A stretch of 64,000 bases of DNA, taken from the NCBI GenBank assembly GCA_030652755.1, contig JAUSPV010000097.1, forward strand, positions 36,769-100,768, in the 5' to 3' direction. A program made the translations under genes and the position numbers. This DNA comes from Caulobacter sp. Its GTDB lineage: Bacteria > Pseudomonadota > Alphaproteobacteria > Caulobacterales > Caulobacteraceae. Positions within the stretch are counted from its first letter, which is position 1. Each line of letters begins with the position of its first letter. This document shows, in pieces, positions 49,116 through 57,283 of the stretch. The notes beneath the pieces were generated by a model. The model did no database searches, was not told the DNA's origin, and worked only from the letters and a program-made list of their open reading frames with translations.

Positions 49116-49901
49116 CTAGATCGAGGCGATTTGGCCGCCGTCCACGCGGACGGTCGAACCGGTGACGTAGGAGGCGCGGGTCGAGGCGAGGAAGGCGACG
49201 ACGTCGGCGTATTCGCGCGGGTCGCCGTAGCGGCCGGCGGGGATGGCCCCCAGGCTGGCGGCCTCGACCTGGTCGACGGGGCGGCCCTCGCGCTCGGCGC
49301 GCTTCTCGTCGAGGAAACGGGTGCGGTCGGTGGCGATCCGGCCGGGCACGACGACGTTGCAGGTCACGCCGTCGCGGGCGACCTCGCGGGCCAGGGTCTT
49401 GGACCAGCCGACCAGCGACAGCCGCAGGGCGTTGGAGATGGCCAGATTGGCGATCGGCGCGATGACGCCCGAGGAGGTGCTGGTGATGATCCGCCCCCAG
49501 CGCCGGGCGATCATGCCGGGGAGCACGCGGTCCGTCGTGGCGATCACCGAGGCGACCATGGCCTGGAACTGGGCGGTCCAAAGGTCCGTCGACTGGCCCG
49601 AGGCGGTGGTCGGCGGCGGTCCGCCGGTGTTGTTGATCAGGATGTCGATCGCCCCGAGCGAGGCCTCGATCGCGGCGACGTTGGCGTCGATCACCGACAG
49701 ATCGGCCAGGTCCCAGCGCACCGGAAGCGCGCGGACGCCAAGCGCCTCGATCTCGCCGGCCAGGGCGGCCAGGGCGGATTCATTGCGGGCGGCGACGGCG
49801 ACGTTCGCGCCCTCGGCGGCCAGGCCCAGCGCGATGGCGCGGCCCAGTCCGCTGGAGGCGCCCAGCACGAGCGCGGTCTTGCCGGTAAGTCCTAGGTCCA
49901 T
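49116..49901 (-). CDS. Short-chain dehydrogenase/reductase
   Basis: 261 aa classical SDR. TGKTALVLGASSGLGRAIALGL (nucleotide motif), DILINNTGGPPP (NNAG-like), S-x12-Y-type active site region ending ITSTSSGVIAPIANLAISNALRLSLVGW. At the usual Tyr position of Y-x-x-x-K the text is IANLAISNALRL, so no standard Y-x3-K is evident, as in 3-oxoacyl reductase-like relatives with altered sites. It starts three bases after the DapA-like stop. Probably interconverts an alcohol and ketone of the operon substrate. Confidence 0.88.
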   Translation of the reverse strand: MDLGLTGKTALVLGASSGLGRAIALGLAAEGANVAVAARNESALAALAGEIEALGVRALPVRWDLADLSVIDANVAAIEASLGAIDILINNTGGPPPTTASGQSTDLWTAQFQAMVASVIATTDRVLPGMIARRWGRIITSTSSGVIAPIANLAISNALRLSLVGWSKTLAREVARDGVTCNVVVPGRIATDRTRFLDEKRAEREGRPVDQVEAASLGAIPAGRYGDPREYADVVAFLASTRASYVTGSTVRVDGGQIASI

Positions 49902-49904
49902 GGT

Positions 49905-50837
49905 TCAGCTGTCCTGGGCGGCGCGGCGGTCGAAGCGGGCCAGCCGGGCGAGGAGGTAGTCGACCTCGGCCCGGGCCTTTTCGCTCAGCGCGACCGCCGG
50001 CTTGCGTTGATGGTCGCTGGCGATGACGCCGCGCTTCCTGAGGATGTATTTGCGGACGGCCAGGCCGACGCCCTGCTGGTGCTCGTAGCGCAGCAGCGGC
50101 AGGTGGGCGTCGAACAGGTCGTGGGCGGCGTCGCGGCGCCCGGCCCGGGCGTGCTCCACCAGTTCGACCAGCATGTCGGGGAAGGCATAGCCGGTCATGG
50201 CGCCGTCGGCCCCGCGCTCGGTCTCGAAGTCGAGGAACAGCCCGCCGTTGCCGCACAGGATCGAGATCGGCCGCATCGAGCCGTCGGCCTGAAAGCCGCG
50301 CAGGGTGGTGATCTTCTCCAGCCCGGGCCAGTCCTCGTGCTTGAGCATCACGCAGCCGGGATTGTCCTGGACGATCCGGCGAATGACGCCGGCGGTCATC
50401 TGGACCGACAGGACCAGCGGATAATCCTGCAGCACCCAGGGGGTGTCCCGCCCGACCGCCTCGGCGGCGCCGGCGAAGTAGCCGACGATCTGGTCGTCAG
50501 TGCGCAGGTTCGGCGGCGAGCCGATCATCACGCCCGCCGCGCCGACGTCCATCACCGCCCTGGCCAGCGAGCCCATGGCCGCGAAGCCCGGCGCGGAGAC
50601 CCCGACCACGACGGGCAAGGCGGTCCGCTTGATGACCCGGGTGGCGAAGGCCAGGGCCTCGGCCTGGTCGATCTTGGGCGCCTCCCCGAGGATCCCAAGG
50701 ATCGTCAGGCCGTCCACGCCGACGCCTTCGTAGAAGTCGACCATGCGATCGACCGAGGCGTCGTCGATGGCGCCGTCGGGCGTAAAGGGCGTCACGGCGA
50801 TGGCGTAGACGCCCCGCGTGCTTGCGTTGAACGACAT
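49905..50837 (-). CDS. DapA-like (dihydrodipicolinate synthase family) lyase
   Basis: 310 aa from ATG 50837. VYAIAVTPFTPDGAIDDASVDRMVDFYEGVGVDGLTILGILGE is the barrel start; the usual GGTTGE loop reads LGILGE. LQDYPLVLS holds the Tyr, and VMLKHEDWPG the Schiff-base Lys. As the family includes N-acetylneuraminate lyase, KDG aldolase and 4-hydroxy-2-oxoglutarate aldolase as well as DapA, the changed loop and catabolic operon favour an aldolase rather than lysine synthesis. 11 bp after the ggt gene, three before the SDR. Confidence 0.88.
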   Translation of the reverse strand: MSFNASTRGVYAIAVTPFTPDGAIDDASVDRMVDFYEGVGVDGLTILGILGEAPKIDQAEALAFATRVIKRTALPVVVGVSAPGFAAMGSLARAVMDVGAAGVMIGSPPNLRTDDQIVGYFAGAAEAVGRDTPWVLQDYPLVLSVQMTAGVIRRIVQDNPGCVMLKHEDWPGLEKITTLRGFQADGSMRPISILCGNGGLFLDFETERGADGAMTGYAFPDMLVELVEHARAGRRDAAHDLFDAHLPLLRYEHQQGVGLAVRKYILRKRGVIASDHQRKPAVALSEKARAEVDYLLARLARFDRRAAQDS

Positions 50838-50848
50838 GGCCTTTGGTC

Positions 50849-52597
50849 TCAATTCAAGGGTGCGACAGTCCTGGCGACGCCTTCGCGGCGGGAGTCCGCG
50901 CCGCCCACGAGGACGCCGTCGACGACCATCACGCCATGGATGCCGCTCTCCTCGCCGGCGCCGCGCTTGACGTCGACGCCGCGGGCCTTGAGGCCCTCGA
51001 CCACGCCGGGCGCGAACTTGTGGGCCTCGCCGTTGAAGTCCGGCCCCCGGGCCACGAGGTTGGGCAGGTCCATCGCCGCCTGCATCGGCAGTTTCCAGTC
51101 GAGGACGCCGATGAGGGTCTTGGCGACATAGGCGGGGATGGCGTTGCCGCCGGGCGAGCCGACCGCGCCGACGAACCGGCCCTGTTTGTCGAGGATGATC
51201 ACCGGCGTCATCGAGGATCGGGGACGCTTGCCGCCGGCGACGGCGTTGGCGGCCCGCGCGCCGTCCTTCTCGCGCGGATTGAACGAGAAGTCGGTCATCT
51301 GGTTGTTGAGCAGGAAGCCTTCGACCACGCGGCCGGATCCGAAGTAGGTCTCCACCGTCGTGGTCATGGAGACCACGTCGCCGTCCTTGTCGACGACGAC
51401 GAAGTGGGTGGTGCCGGACGGCTCGTCGGTCATGTCGATGCCGGCCATCACCGCGCCGGCCGGCTGTCCGGCCCGCGGCGGGCTGGACGACGCCTTCTTG
51501 CCGATCAGGCGGGCGCGCTGGTCCAGATAGGCGGGATCGAGCAGGCCGGCGACCGGAACCTGGACGAAGCGCGGGTCGCCGACATAGCGGTCGCGGTCGG
51601 CGTACATCACGCGGCTGGCCTCGGCGAACAGGTACCAGGCCTGGGGGTCGGCCGGGCCGCGCTGGTCGATGTCGGTGCGCTCCAGCAGTCCGAGAAGCTC
51701 CAGAAGCCCGACGCCGCTGGCCGGCGGCGACGGTACGCAGACGATATGCACGCGGTAGGGCTTGCAGAGCGCCGGGATCTCCTGCGGCTGGTAGCCGGCC
51801 AGATCGGCCAGGGTCATCGCGCCGGCATAGGGCGCGGCCGTGGTGCGGGCGACGATCTTCTCGGCGATCGGACCGGTGTAGAGCACCCTGGAGCCTTCGC
51901 CGGCCATCCGGCGCATGACGCCGGCGTAGGGGGCGTTGCGGTACGGGTCGCCGGTCCGCAACGGCGTGCCGTCCGGTCGCGCGAACAGGGCGCGGGCGTC
52001 CGGCGTCAGGTCGGTCGCCGCGTAGCGCTCGATCTGTTCGGCCATGCGCGGGGTGATCGTGAAGCCCTGCTCGGCCGCCGCGGCGGTGTCCTCGAACAGG
52101 GTGTTCCAGGGCAGCTTGCCGTGGCGCTTCTGAACCGCCTCCAGCATGGCCATGGCGCCGGGCACGCCGGTCGCCCGGCCGCTGCGCATGGCGTCGACCC
52201 GCTTCAGCGGCGCGCCGTCATCGTCGAGGAACATGGTCGGCGAAGCCGCGGCGGGCGCGGTCTCACGGCCGTTCCAGGCGGTCACTTCACCGGTTTCGCT
52301 GTCGTAGTGCATCAGGAAGCCGCCGCCGCCGATGCCGCTGGCCTGCGGTTCGACCAGGCCCAGCATCACCTGCACCGCCACCGCCGCGTCGGCGGCGCTG
52401 CCGCCCCGGCGAAGGACGTTCAGACCCGCCTCGACGGCCATCGGATTGGCGGCCGCCACGAAACCTCCCGACGCCTGCGCCGCCGCGGGAGCGGGCGCGG
52501 TCGGCGCGACCTGTGGGGGGGTCGCGCCGCCCGGCCCGGCCGCCAGGATCGCCGTGATGGCGAAGCCGGCGGCGGTCCGGCGCAGCAGGCCGCTCAC
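50849..52597 (-). CDS. ggt: Gamma-glutamyltransferase 1
   Basis: 582 aa, periplasmic: signal sequence GFAITAILAAGPGGATPP. Ntn-hydrolase: processing Thr396 in SG-TTHFVVV, gamma-glutamyl-binding Arg111 (GRETAPAAA), GFLLNNQMTDFS with Asp in the position of E. coli Asp433, RPRSSMTPVII with the two Ser and GSPGGNAI. It cleaves gamma-glutamyl bonds by hydrolysis or transfer. ATG overlaps the stop of the second ggt gene (ATGA). Retains the full substrate-binding set. Confidence 0.93.
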   Translation of the reverse strand: MSGLLRRTAAGFAITAILAAGPGGATPPQVAPTAPAPAAAQASGGFVAAANPMAVEAGLNVLRRGGSAADAAVAVQVMLGLVEPQASGIGGGGFLMHYDSETGEVTAWNGRETAPAAASPTMFLDDDGAPLKRVDAMRSGRATGVPGAMAMLEAVQKRHGKLPWNTLFEDTAAAAEQGFTITPRMAEQIERYAATDLTPDARALFARPDGTPLRTGDPYRNAPYAGVMRRMAGEGSRVLYTGPIAEKIVARTTAAPYAGAMTLADLAGYQPQEIPALCKPYRVHIVCVPSPPASGVGLLELLGLLERTDIDQRGPADPQAWYLFAEASRVMYADRDRYVGDPRFVQVPVAGLLDPAYLDQRARLIGKKASSSPPRAGQPAGAVMAGIDMTDEPSGTTHFVVVDKDGDVVSMTTTVETYFGSGRVVEGFLLNNQMTDFSFNPREKDGARAANAVAGGKRPRSSMTPVIILDKQGRFVGAVGSPGGNAIPAYVAKTLIGVLDWKLPMQAAMDLPNLVARGPDFNGEAHKFAPGVVEGLKARGVDVKRGAGEESGIHGVMVVDGVLVGGADSRREGVARTVAPLN

Positions 52598-54324
52598 GGG
52601 GCCACCGCCAGCGCGCCGGGCCTGCGCGGGTCGGCGGCGCCGAGGAACAGGCCCTTGTCGATCATGATGGACTGGGCGCTGCCCATGGTTTCGGCGGTCT
52701 TCACCGGATGCCCCTTGGCGCGAAGGGCCGCGACGGTGTCGGGGTTAAAGTTGGGCTCGACCTCGAGGGTGTCCGTCGCCGCCTGGAAGATGCGCGGCTG
52801 GTGGGTCGCCTCGGCCACGTTGAGGCCGAAGTCGACGACGTTGACGATGACCTGCAGCACCGTGTCGATGATCGTGCTGCCTCCGGGCGTGCCGGTGATC
52901 AGCCAGGGCTTGCCGTCCTTGAAGACGATGGTGGGCATCATCGTCGACAGCATCCGCTTGCCGGGCGCCATGGCGTTGAGCGGCGCCGGTCCGCCCGTCC
53001 GCGTCGCTTCGAACGCCTGCTCGTGGCTGTAGTTGTTCATCTGGTTGTTGAGGACGAAGCCGGTCCCCTCGATCATCACGCCCGAGCCGAAGTCGGCGCC
53101 CAGGGTGTAGGTGGTGCTGACCACATTCCCCGCCGCGTCCGCCACGCTGTAGTGGGTGGTGCTGGGGCTCTCGAATTTCCACGGATCGCCGGCGCCGAGC
53201 GCCTTGGCGGGCTTGGCCTTGTCGGCGTCGATCAGCCTGGCGCGCTCGGCGCCGTAGGCCTTGGAGGTGAAGCCCTTCAGCGGGACCTTCACGAAGTCGG
53301 TGTCGCCGAGGAACTGGTAGCGGTCGGCGTAGGCCAGCTTCATGGCCTCGGCCATCACGTGCAGGGCTCCGGAAGAGCCCGCGCCGCCGAGCGCCTTGAG
53401 GTCGAAGTGCTCCAGGGTGTTGAGCATCTGCAGCAGGGTGGCGCCGCCCGCGCTGGCCGGCGGCGTGGTCGCCACCGTGTAGCCGCGGTAGGTTCCCATC
53501 AGCGGCTCCCGCACCACGGGCTTGTAGGCGGCCAGATCCTCCAGGGTGATCAGGCCGTTGTTGGCCTTCATGTCGGCGGCGAAGCGGCGGGCGATCTCGC
53601 CCTTGTAGAAGGCGTCGGCGCCGTGGTCGGCGATCTGCCGCAGCGACCAGGCGAGGTCAGGCTGCTTCAGCGTCTCGCCGGCTTTGTAGAGCTCGCCGCC
53701 CGGCTTGTAGAAGGTCCGCTGGCCGGCGACGCTCTCGGTCATCCGCTCCTGGGCCCAGCTGAAGACAAAGGCTTCGTCAGGGGTCAGCACGACGCCTTCG
53801 GCCGCCAGCCGCCAGGCCGGCATGACGACGTCCTTCCAGGGCAGCTTGCCGTACCGCCTGTGGGCCAGGGCCAGGCCGGCGACCGTGCCGGGCACCGCCG
53901 GGGCGCGGTAGCCCCGCGACGCCCGCGCCGTTTCCTCGCCGTCCTTGTCGATGAACATGTCCGGCTTGGCGGCGGCCGGGGCGACGGAGCGGAAGTCGAG
54001 CACCACCGTCTTGTCGGTCTCGGCCACGTACACCAGCATGAAGCCGTCGCCGCCGATGTTGCCGGCCCGCGGCAGGGTGACCGCGAGGGCGAAGCCCACG
54101 GCCACGGCGGCGTCGACGGCGTTGCCGCCCTTGCGCAGGATCTCGGCCCCGACCTCGGTGGCGATCGCGTTCTGGCTGACCACCATGCCCCGCGTGCCCA
54201 CTACCGGATGGTGGATGGACGGATACTCGAGGAGTTGGCGGCGTTGCGGCTGGGCCTGCGCCAGCGGCGCGAACGCCACCGACAGGGCCGCGAGGGCCGT
54301 CAGCCAGAACCGGATCATGCGCAT
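52594..54324 (-). CDS. ggt: Gamma-glutamyltransferase 2, Asn at the Asp433 position
   Basis: 576 aa, signal peptide FWLTALAALSVAFAPLAQAQ. Processing Thr389 (PS-TTHYSV), Arg112 (FRSVAPAAA), GKRMLSTMMPTIV and GTPGGSTII are intact. However, NNQMNNYS has Asn431 where E. coli-type enzymes have Asp433, the residue that holds the alpha-amino group of the gamma-glutamyl moiety. The same Asp-to-Asn change shifts E. coli enzyme towards glutaryl-type (cephalosporin acylase) substrates. Together with GGT1 it may cover two different acyl groups. Three bases after the symporter gene. Confidence 0.92.
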   Translation of the reverse strand: MRMIRFWLTALAALSVAFAPLAQAQPQRRQLLEYPSIHHPVVGTRGMVVSQNAIATEVGAEILRKGGNAVDAAVAVGFALAVTLPRAGNIGGDGFMLVYVAETDKTVVLDFRSVAPAAAKPDMFIDKDGEETARASRGYRAPAVPGTVAGLALAHRRYGKLPWKDVVMPAWRLAAEGVVLTPDEAFVFSWAQERMTESVAGQRTFYKPGGELYKAGETLKQPDLAWSLRQIADHGADAFYKGEIARRFAADMKANNGLITLEDLAAYKPVVREPLMGTYRGYTVATTPPASAGGATLLQMLNTLEHFDLKALGGAGSSGALHVMAEAMKLAYADRYQFLGDTDFVKVPLKGFTSKAYGAERARLIDADKAKPAKALGAGDPWKFESPSTTHYSVADAAGNVVSTTYTLGADFGSGVMIEGTGFVLNNQMNNYSHEQAFEATRTGGPAPLNAMAPGKRMLSTMMPTIVFKDGKPWLITGTPGGSTIIDTVLQVIVNVVDFGLNVAEATHQPRIFQAATDTLEVEPNFNPDTVAALRAKGHPVKTAETMGSAQSIMIDKGLFLGAADPRRPGALAVAP

Positions 54325-54327
54325 GGG

Positions 54328-55632
54328 TCAGACATCCTTCGAAGACTTGTAGATCTCGACATCGATCTCGTTCTCCCAACGGGCCACCACCGTCGCCACG
54401 GCGAGGTCGCTGGTGTTGTTGGGAACCGTCCGGATCATGTCGAGGACCCGGTCAAAGGGCAGAATGAAGCCGACCAGAATAGCGGTCTGCTCGGGTGTGA
54501 TGCCGAACGTGGTCAGCACGCCGGCCAGCATGAACAACGACGCCGACGGCACCGGCGCGGTGCCGACCGCGACCATCACCGTGGTGACGCCGATCAGCAG
54601 GTACTGGTCGAGGGTGAGCTGAACGCCGAACGCCTGGGCGGCGAAGGTGGCGAGCAGGCCGATGTAGAGCGCCGTGCCGTCCATGCTGACCGTGGTGCCC
54701 AACGGCAGGGCCGTTGAGACGACCGCCGGCTTGATTCCGAGGTTCTCCTCGGCCACGCGCATCGCCACCGGCAGGGTGGCCGAGCTGGAGGAGGTGGAGA
54801 AGGCGACCAGCATGGCGTCGGTGATGCCCCGGAAGAACGGAACCACCGGCAGCCAGGCCATCAGCCGCACCACCAGACCGTGGACGATGAAGCTCTGGAA
54901 CATCGAGCCGCCGAGAACGCAGAGCGCCAGGACGCCGATGCTGGCGAACACGCCCAGGCCCGTCGTGCCCATGACCGTGGCGATCAGGGCGAAGACGCCG
55001 AAGGGCGCCAGCTCCATGATGATGGCGACGACCTTGAGCATCACCTCGGACGCCGCCTCGAACAGCGAGGCCAGGGGTTTGGCCTTCTCGCCGGTGGCCA
55101 GGATCGCCGATCCCAGCAGCAGGGCGAAGAAGATGGTCGGCAACAGCGCGCCGTCGGCCAAGGCCTTGAAGACGTTGGCGGGCACCACGTCGGTGATCTT
55201 CAGGCCCACCGATTCGGTGGTGTTCAGCACCTGCGGCGTGGCGGCCGAGAAGTCGGCGCCGAGGCCCGGCTGCGCCACCGCGCCCAGCGACAGGCCGACG
55301 ACCACGGCGATGGTCGTCGTGAACAGGTAGAGCAGCAGCGTCTTGACCCCGATGGAGCCGAGGCGGCGGGGGTCGCCGAGCGCCGCGACGCCGGAGACGA
55401 TGGTCACCAGAACCAGCGGGATCACCGCCATGCGGATCAGCAGCACGAACAGGTCGCCGATCCACTTGATCGAGGCGGCGCCGGGGCCCCAGAGGTAGCC
55501 GACGACGCCGCCGATCAGCAGCGAAGCGATGATGCGCTGCCAGAGCGGAATGGCGAACCACAGGCCGGCGACGCGGCCCAGGGGGCCGGGCTTCTTCGGC
55601 TGGTCCGCGGGGGGATTGGAGACTTCGGTCAT
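54328..55632 (-). CDS. Dicarboxylate/amino-acid:cation symporter (DAACS, GltP/DctA type)
   Basis: 434 aa from ATG 55632; the longer in-frame extension overlaps the upstream gene and is not coding-like. Eight helices with the family's hairpin loops: AFSTSSSSATLPVAM (serine-rich HP1), GTTVSMDGTALYIG (TM7), and the C-terminal FDRVLDMIRTVPNNTSDLAVATVVARWE. Transports glutamate/aspartate or C4-dicarboxylates with Na+ or H+. Placed between the deacylase and the two GGTs it probably takes up the glutamate they release. Overlaps the deacylase stop (ATGA). Confidence 0.92.
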   Translation of the reverse strand: MTEVSNPPADQPKKPGPLGRVAGLWFAIPLWQRIIASLLIGGVVGYLWGPGAASIKWIGDLFVLLIRMAVIPLVLVTIVSGVAALGDPRRLGSIGVKTLLLYLFTTTIAVVVGLSLGAVAQPGLGADFSAATPQVLNTTESVGLKITDVVPANVFKALADGALLPTIFFALLLGSAILATGEKAKPLASLFEAASEVMLKVVAIIMELAPFGVFALIATVMGTTGLGVFASIGVLALCVLGGSMFQSFIVHGLVVRLMAWLPVVPFFRGITDAMLVAFSTSSSSATLPVAMRVAEENLGIKPAVVSTALPLGTTVSMDGTALYIGLLATFAAQAFGVQLTLDQYLLIGVTTVMVAVGTAPVPSASLFMLAGVLTTFGITPEQTAILVGFILPFDRVLDMIRTVPNNTSDLAVATVVARWENEIDVEIYKSSKDV

Positions 55633-57254
55633 GCAGGGCACTTCCATTCGGGATGGACGGGACGGCGCAGGCCCTTGCCAGCGAGCGCCAGAGTCGGACG
55701 TCCATCTTCGATTGCCGGGCGGCCATTGACGAGGGCCCATCGCACCCCCGTCGAAAGCCGGGTCGGATGCTCGTAGTCGGCCCGGGCGGCGAAGGTCGCC
55801 GGATCGAAGACCACGACGTCCGCGAACTTGCCCGCCGCGAGATAACCGCGACCCTCGAGGCCAAAGGTGTCGGCGACCAGACCGGCGCTGCGGCGCACGT
55901 ACTGCTCCGGAGTCAGCAGCCGCCCCTCGGTCACGAACCGCGTCCAGGCCAGCGGAAAAGTCCCGTACTTGCGCGGGTGGCCGGGGCTGCCGTCCGAGCC
56001 GGTCATGACCCAGGGCTGTACGGCGAAGGCCGATATGTCGGCGTCGGTCATGTTGAAGCTGGCCACGCGGGCGTCGCCCTCGTCACGGACGACCCGGATC
56101 GCCGCCTCGACCGGATCGACCTTCCAGGCCGCGGCCAGCTCGCCGAGCCGCTGGCCGGCGAAGGGGCCCGACGTGAGCAGCAGCGAGGTTGGACCCCCAC
56201 GCCGGCGGAGATTGTCGGCGATGTCGGCGACCAGCCGGTCGCGCAGGGCCGGATCGGCCAGCCGCGCCTTCAGCGCCGCCTCGCCGCCGTCCATCGCCCA
56301 GCGGGGCATGAGGGCGTTGGAGACCCGGGTGCCGGAGGCGGACCAGGGATAGTGGTCGGCGGTGACGCTGCGCCCCTTCGCCCGTTCGGCCTCGATCAGG
56401 GCGATGACCTCGGCGGCCTTGCCGTGAACGTCGACGCCGAGGGCCTTGATGTGGGCGAAGTGGACCGGCATCCCCGCCTCGCGACCCACCCGCAGCGCTT
56501 CTTCCACGGCGGCGAGCAGGCCGATGTTGTCGGAGCCTTCATCGCGCAGGTGACTGTCGTAGACGCCGCCCCGCGTCGCCGCCTCGCGGGCCAGGGCGAT
56601 GACCTCTTCGGTGGTCGAGAAGCTTTGCGGCGCATAGTAGAGGCCGGTGGAGAAGCCGACGGCGCCCTCGCACATCGCGCCGGCGACCAGGGTCTTCATC
56701 CGCGCCAGTTCGGCGGGCGTCGGCGCGCGGTCCGCCTGGCCCACGACGGCGCGACGCACCGCGCCGAACCCGACGAAGGCGGCGACATTCACGCCCACGC
56801 CCTGCCGCTCGGCCTGGCTGGACCTTACGGCGATGTCAGGCTGACCGTCGCCGTCGTTGCCGATGAAGACGGTGGTCACGCCCTGGGTGAGGTAGTTGAT
56901 GTTGGCCCTGATCGCCGGGTCGTCGGCGGCGAGGTCGGAGCCGGCATGGGTATGGGGATCGATGAATCCCGGCGCCACGATCAGGCCGGCGACATCGATA
57001 ACCCTCGCCGCCTCCCGGCCCGCGGCGTCGCCGACCAGGACGATGCGGTCGCCGATGACGCCGACATCGGCCCGGCGGGCCGGAGCCCCGGTCCCGTCGA
57101 TCACCTGCCCGCCCCGCAGGAGCAGATCGAGGCGGGGTCCACCCGCCTCTACAGCGCCGCCGTGCGACCCGCCGAGGGCCAGGGCCGTCGCGATGACGGC
57201 GCCGATCCACGGCAGGCGCACTTCGGGCGTTCCTCGGCGCGAGGGCCGGACCAT
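55629..57254 (-). CDS. N-acyl-D-amino-acid deacylase family protein, exported
   Basis: 541 aa from ATG 57254, with SD AAGGAG six bases upstream; a signal sequence (WIGAVIATALALGGSHG) follows. Amidohydrolase barrel: APGFIDPHTHAGSD (His101, His103), YDSHLRDEGSD, VHFAHIKALG, VTADHYPWSASGT, TGSDGSPGHPRKYGTFP (catalytic Asp). In D-aminoacylases the segment after GVTTV is GNCG with a metal-bridging Cys; here it is GNDG (Asp134). The family is secure, but this metal-ligand change may alter metal use or specificity. Release of D-amino acids from acyl derivatives fits the adjacent transporter and dgcNA. Confidence 0.88.
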   Translation of the reverse strand: MVRPSRRGTPEVRLPWIGAVIATALALGGSHGGAVEAGGPRLDLLLRGGQVIDGTGAPARRADVGVIGDRIVLVGDAAGREAARVIDVAGLIVAPGFIDPHTHAGSDLAADDPAIRANINYLTQGVTTVFIGNDGDGQPDIAVRSSQAERQGVGVNVAAFVGFGAVRRAVVGQADRAPTPAELARMKTLVAGAMCEGAVGFSTGLYYAPQSFSTTEEVIALAREAATRGGVYDSHLRDEGSDNIGLLAAVEEALRVGREAGMPVHFAHIKALGVDVHGKAAEVIALIEAERAKGRSVTADHYPWSASGTRVSNALMPRWAMDGGEAALKARLADPALRDRLVADIADNLRRRGGPTSLLLTSGPFAGQRLGELAAAWKVDPVEAAIRVVRDEGDARVASFNMTDADISAFAVQPWVMTGSDGSPGHPRKYGTFPLAWTRFVTEGRLLTPEQYVRRSAGLVADTFGLEGRGYLAAGKFADVVVFDPATFAARADYEHPTRLSTGVRWALVNGRPAIEDGRPTLALAGKGLRRPVHPEWKCPA

Positions 57255-57283
57255 AGCCAACTCCTTGGACCTGAGACCGGGCG

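Noticed and set aside
49905-50837. Lysine-biosynthetic dapA
   Set aside because: The GGTTGE loop is altered, there are no lysine-pathway neighbours, and it sits inside a catabolic operon.
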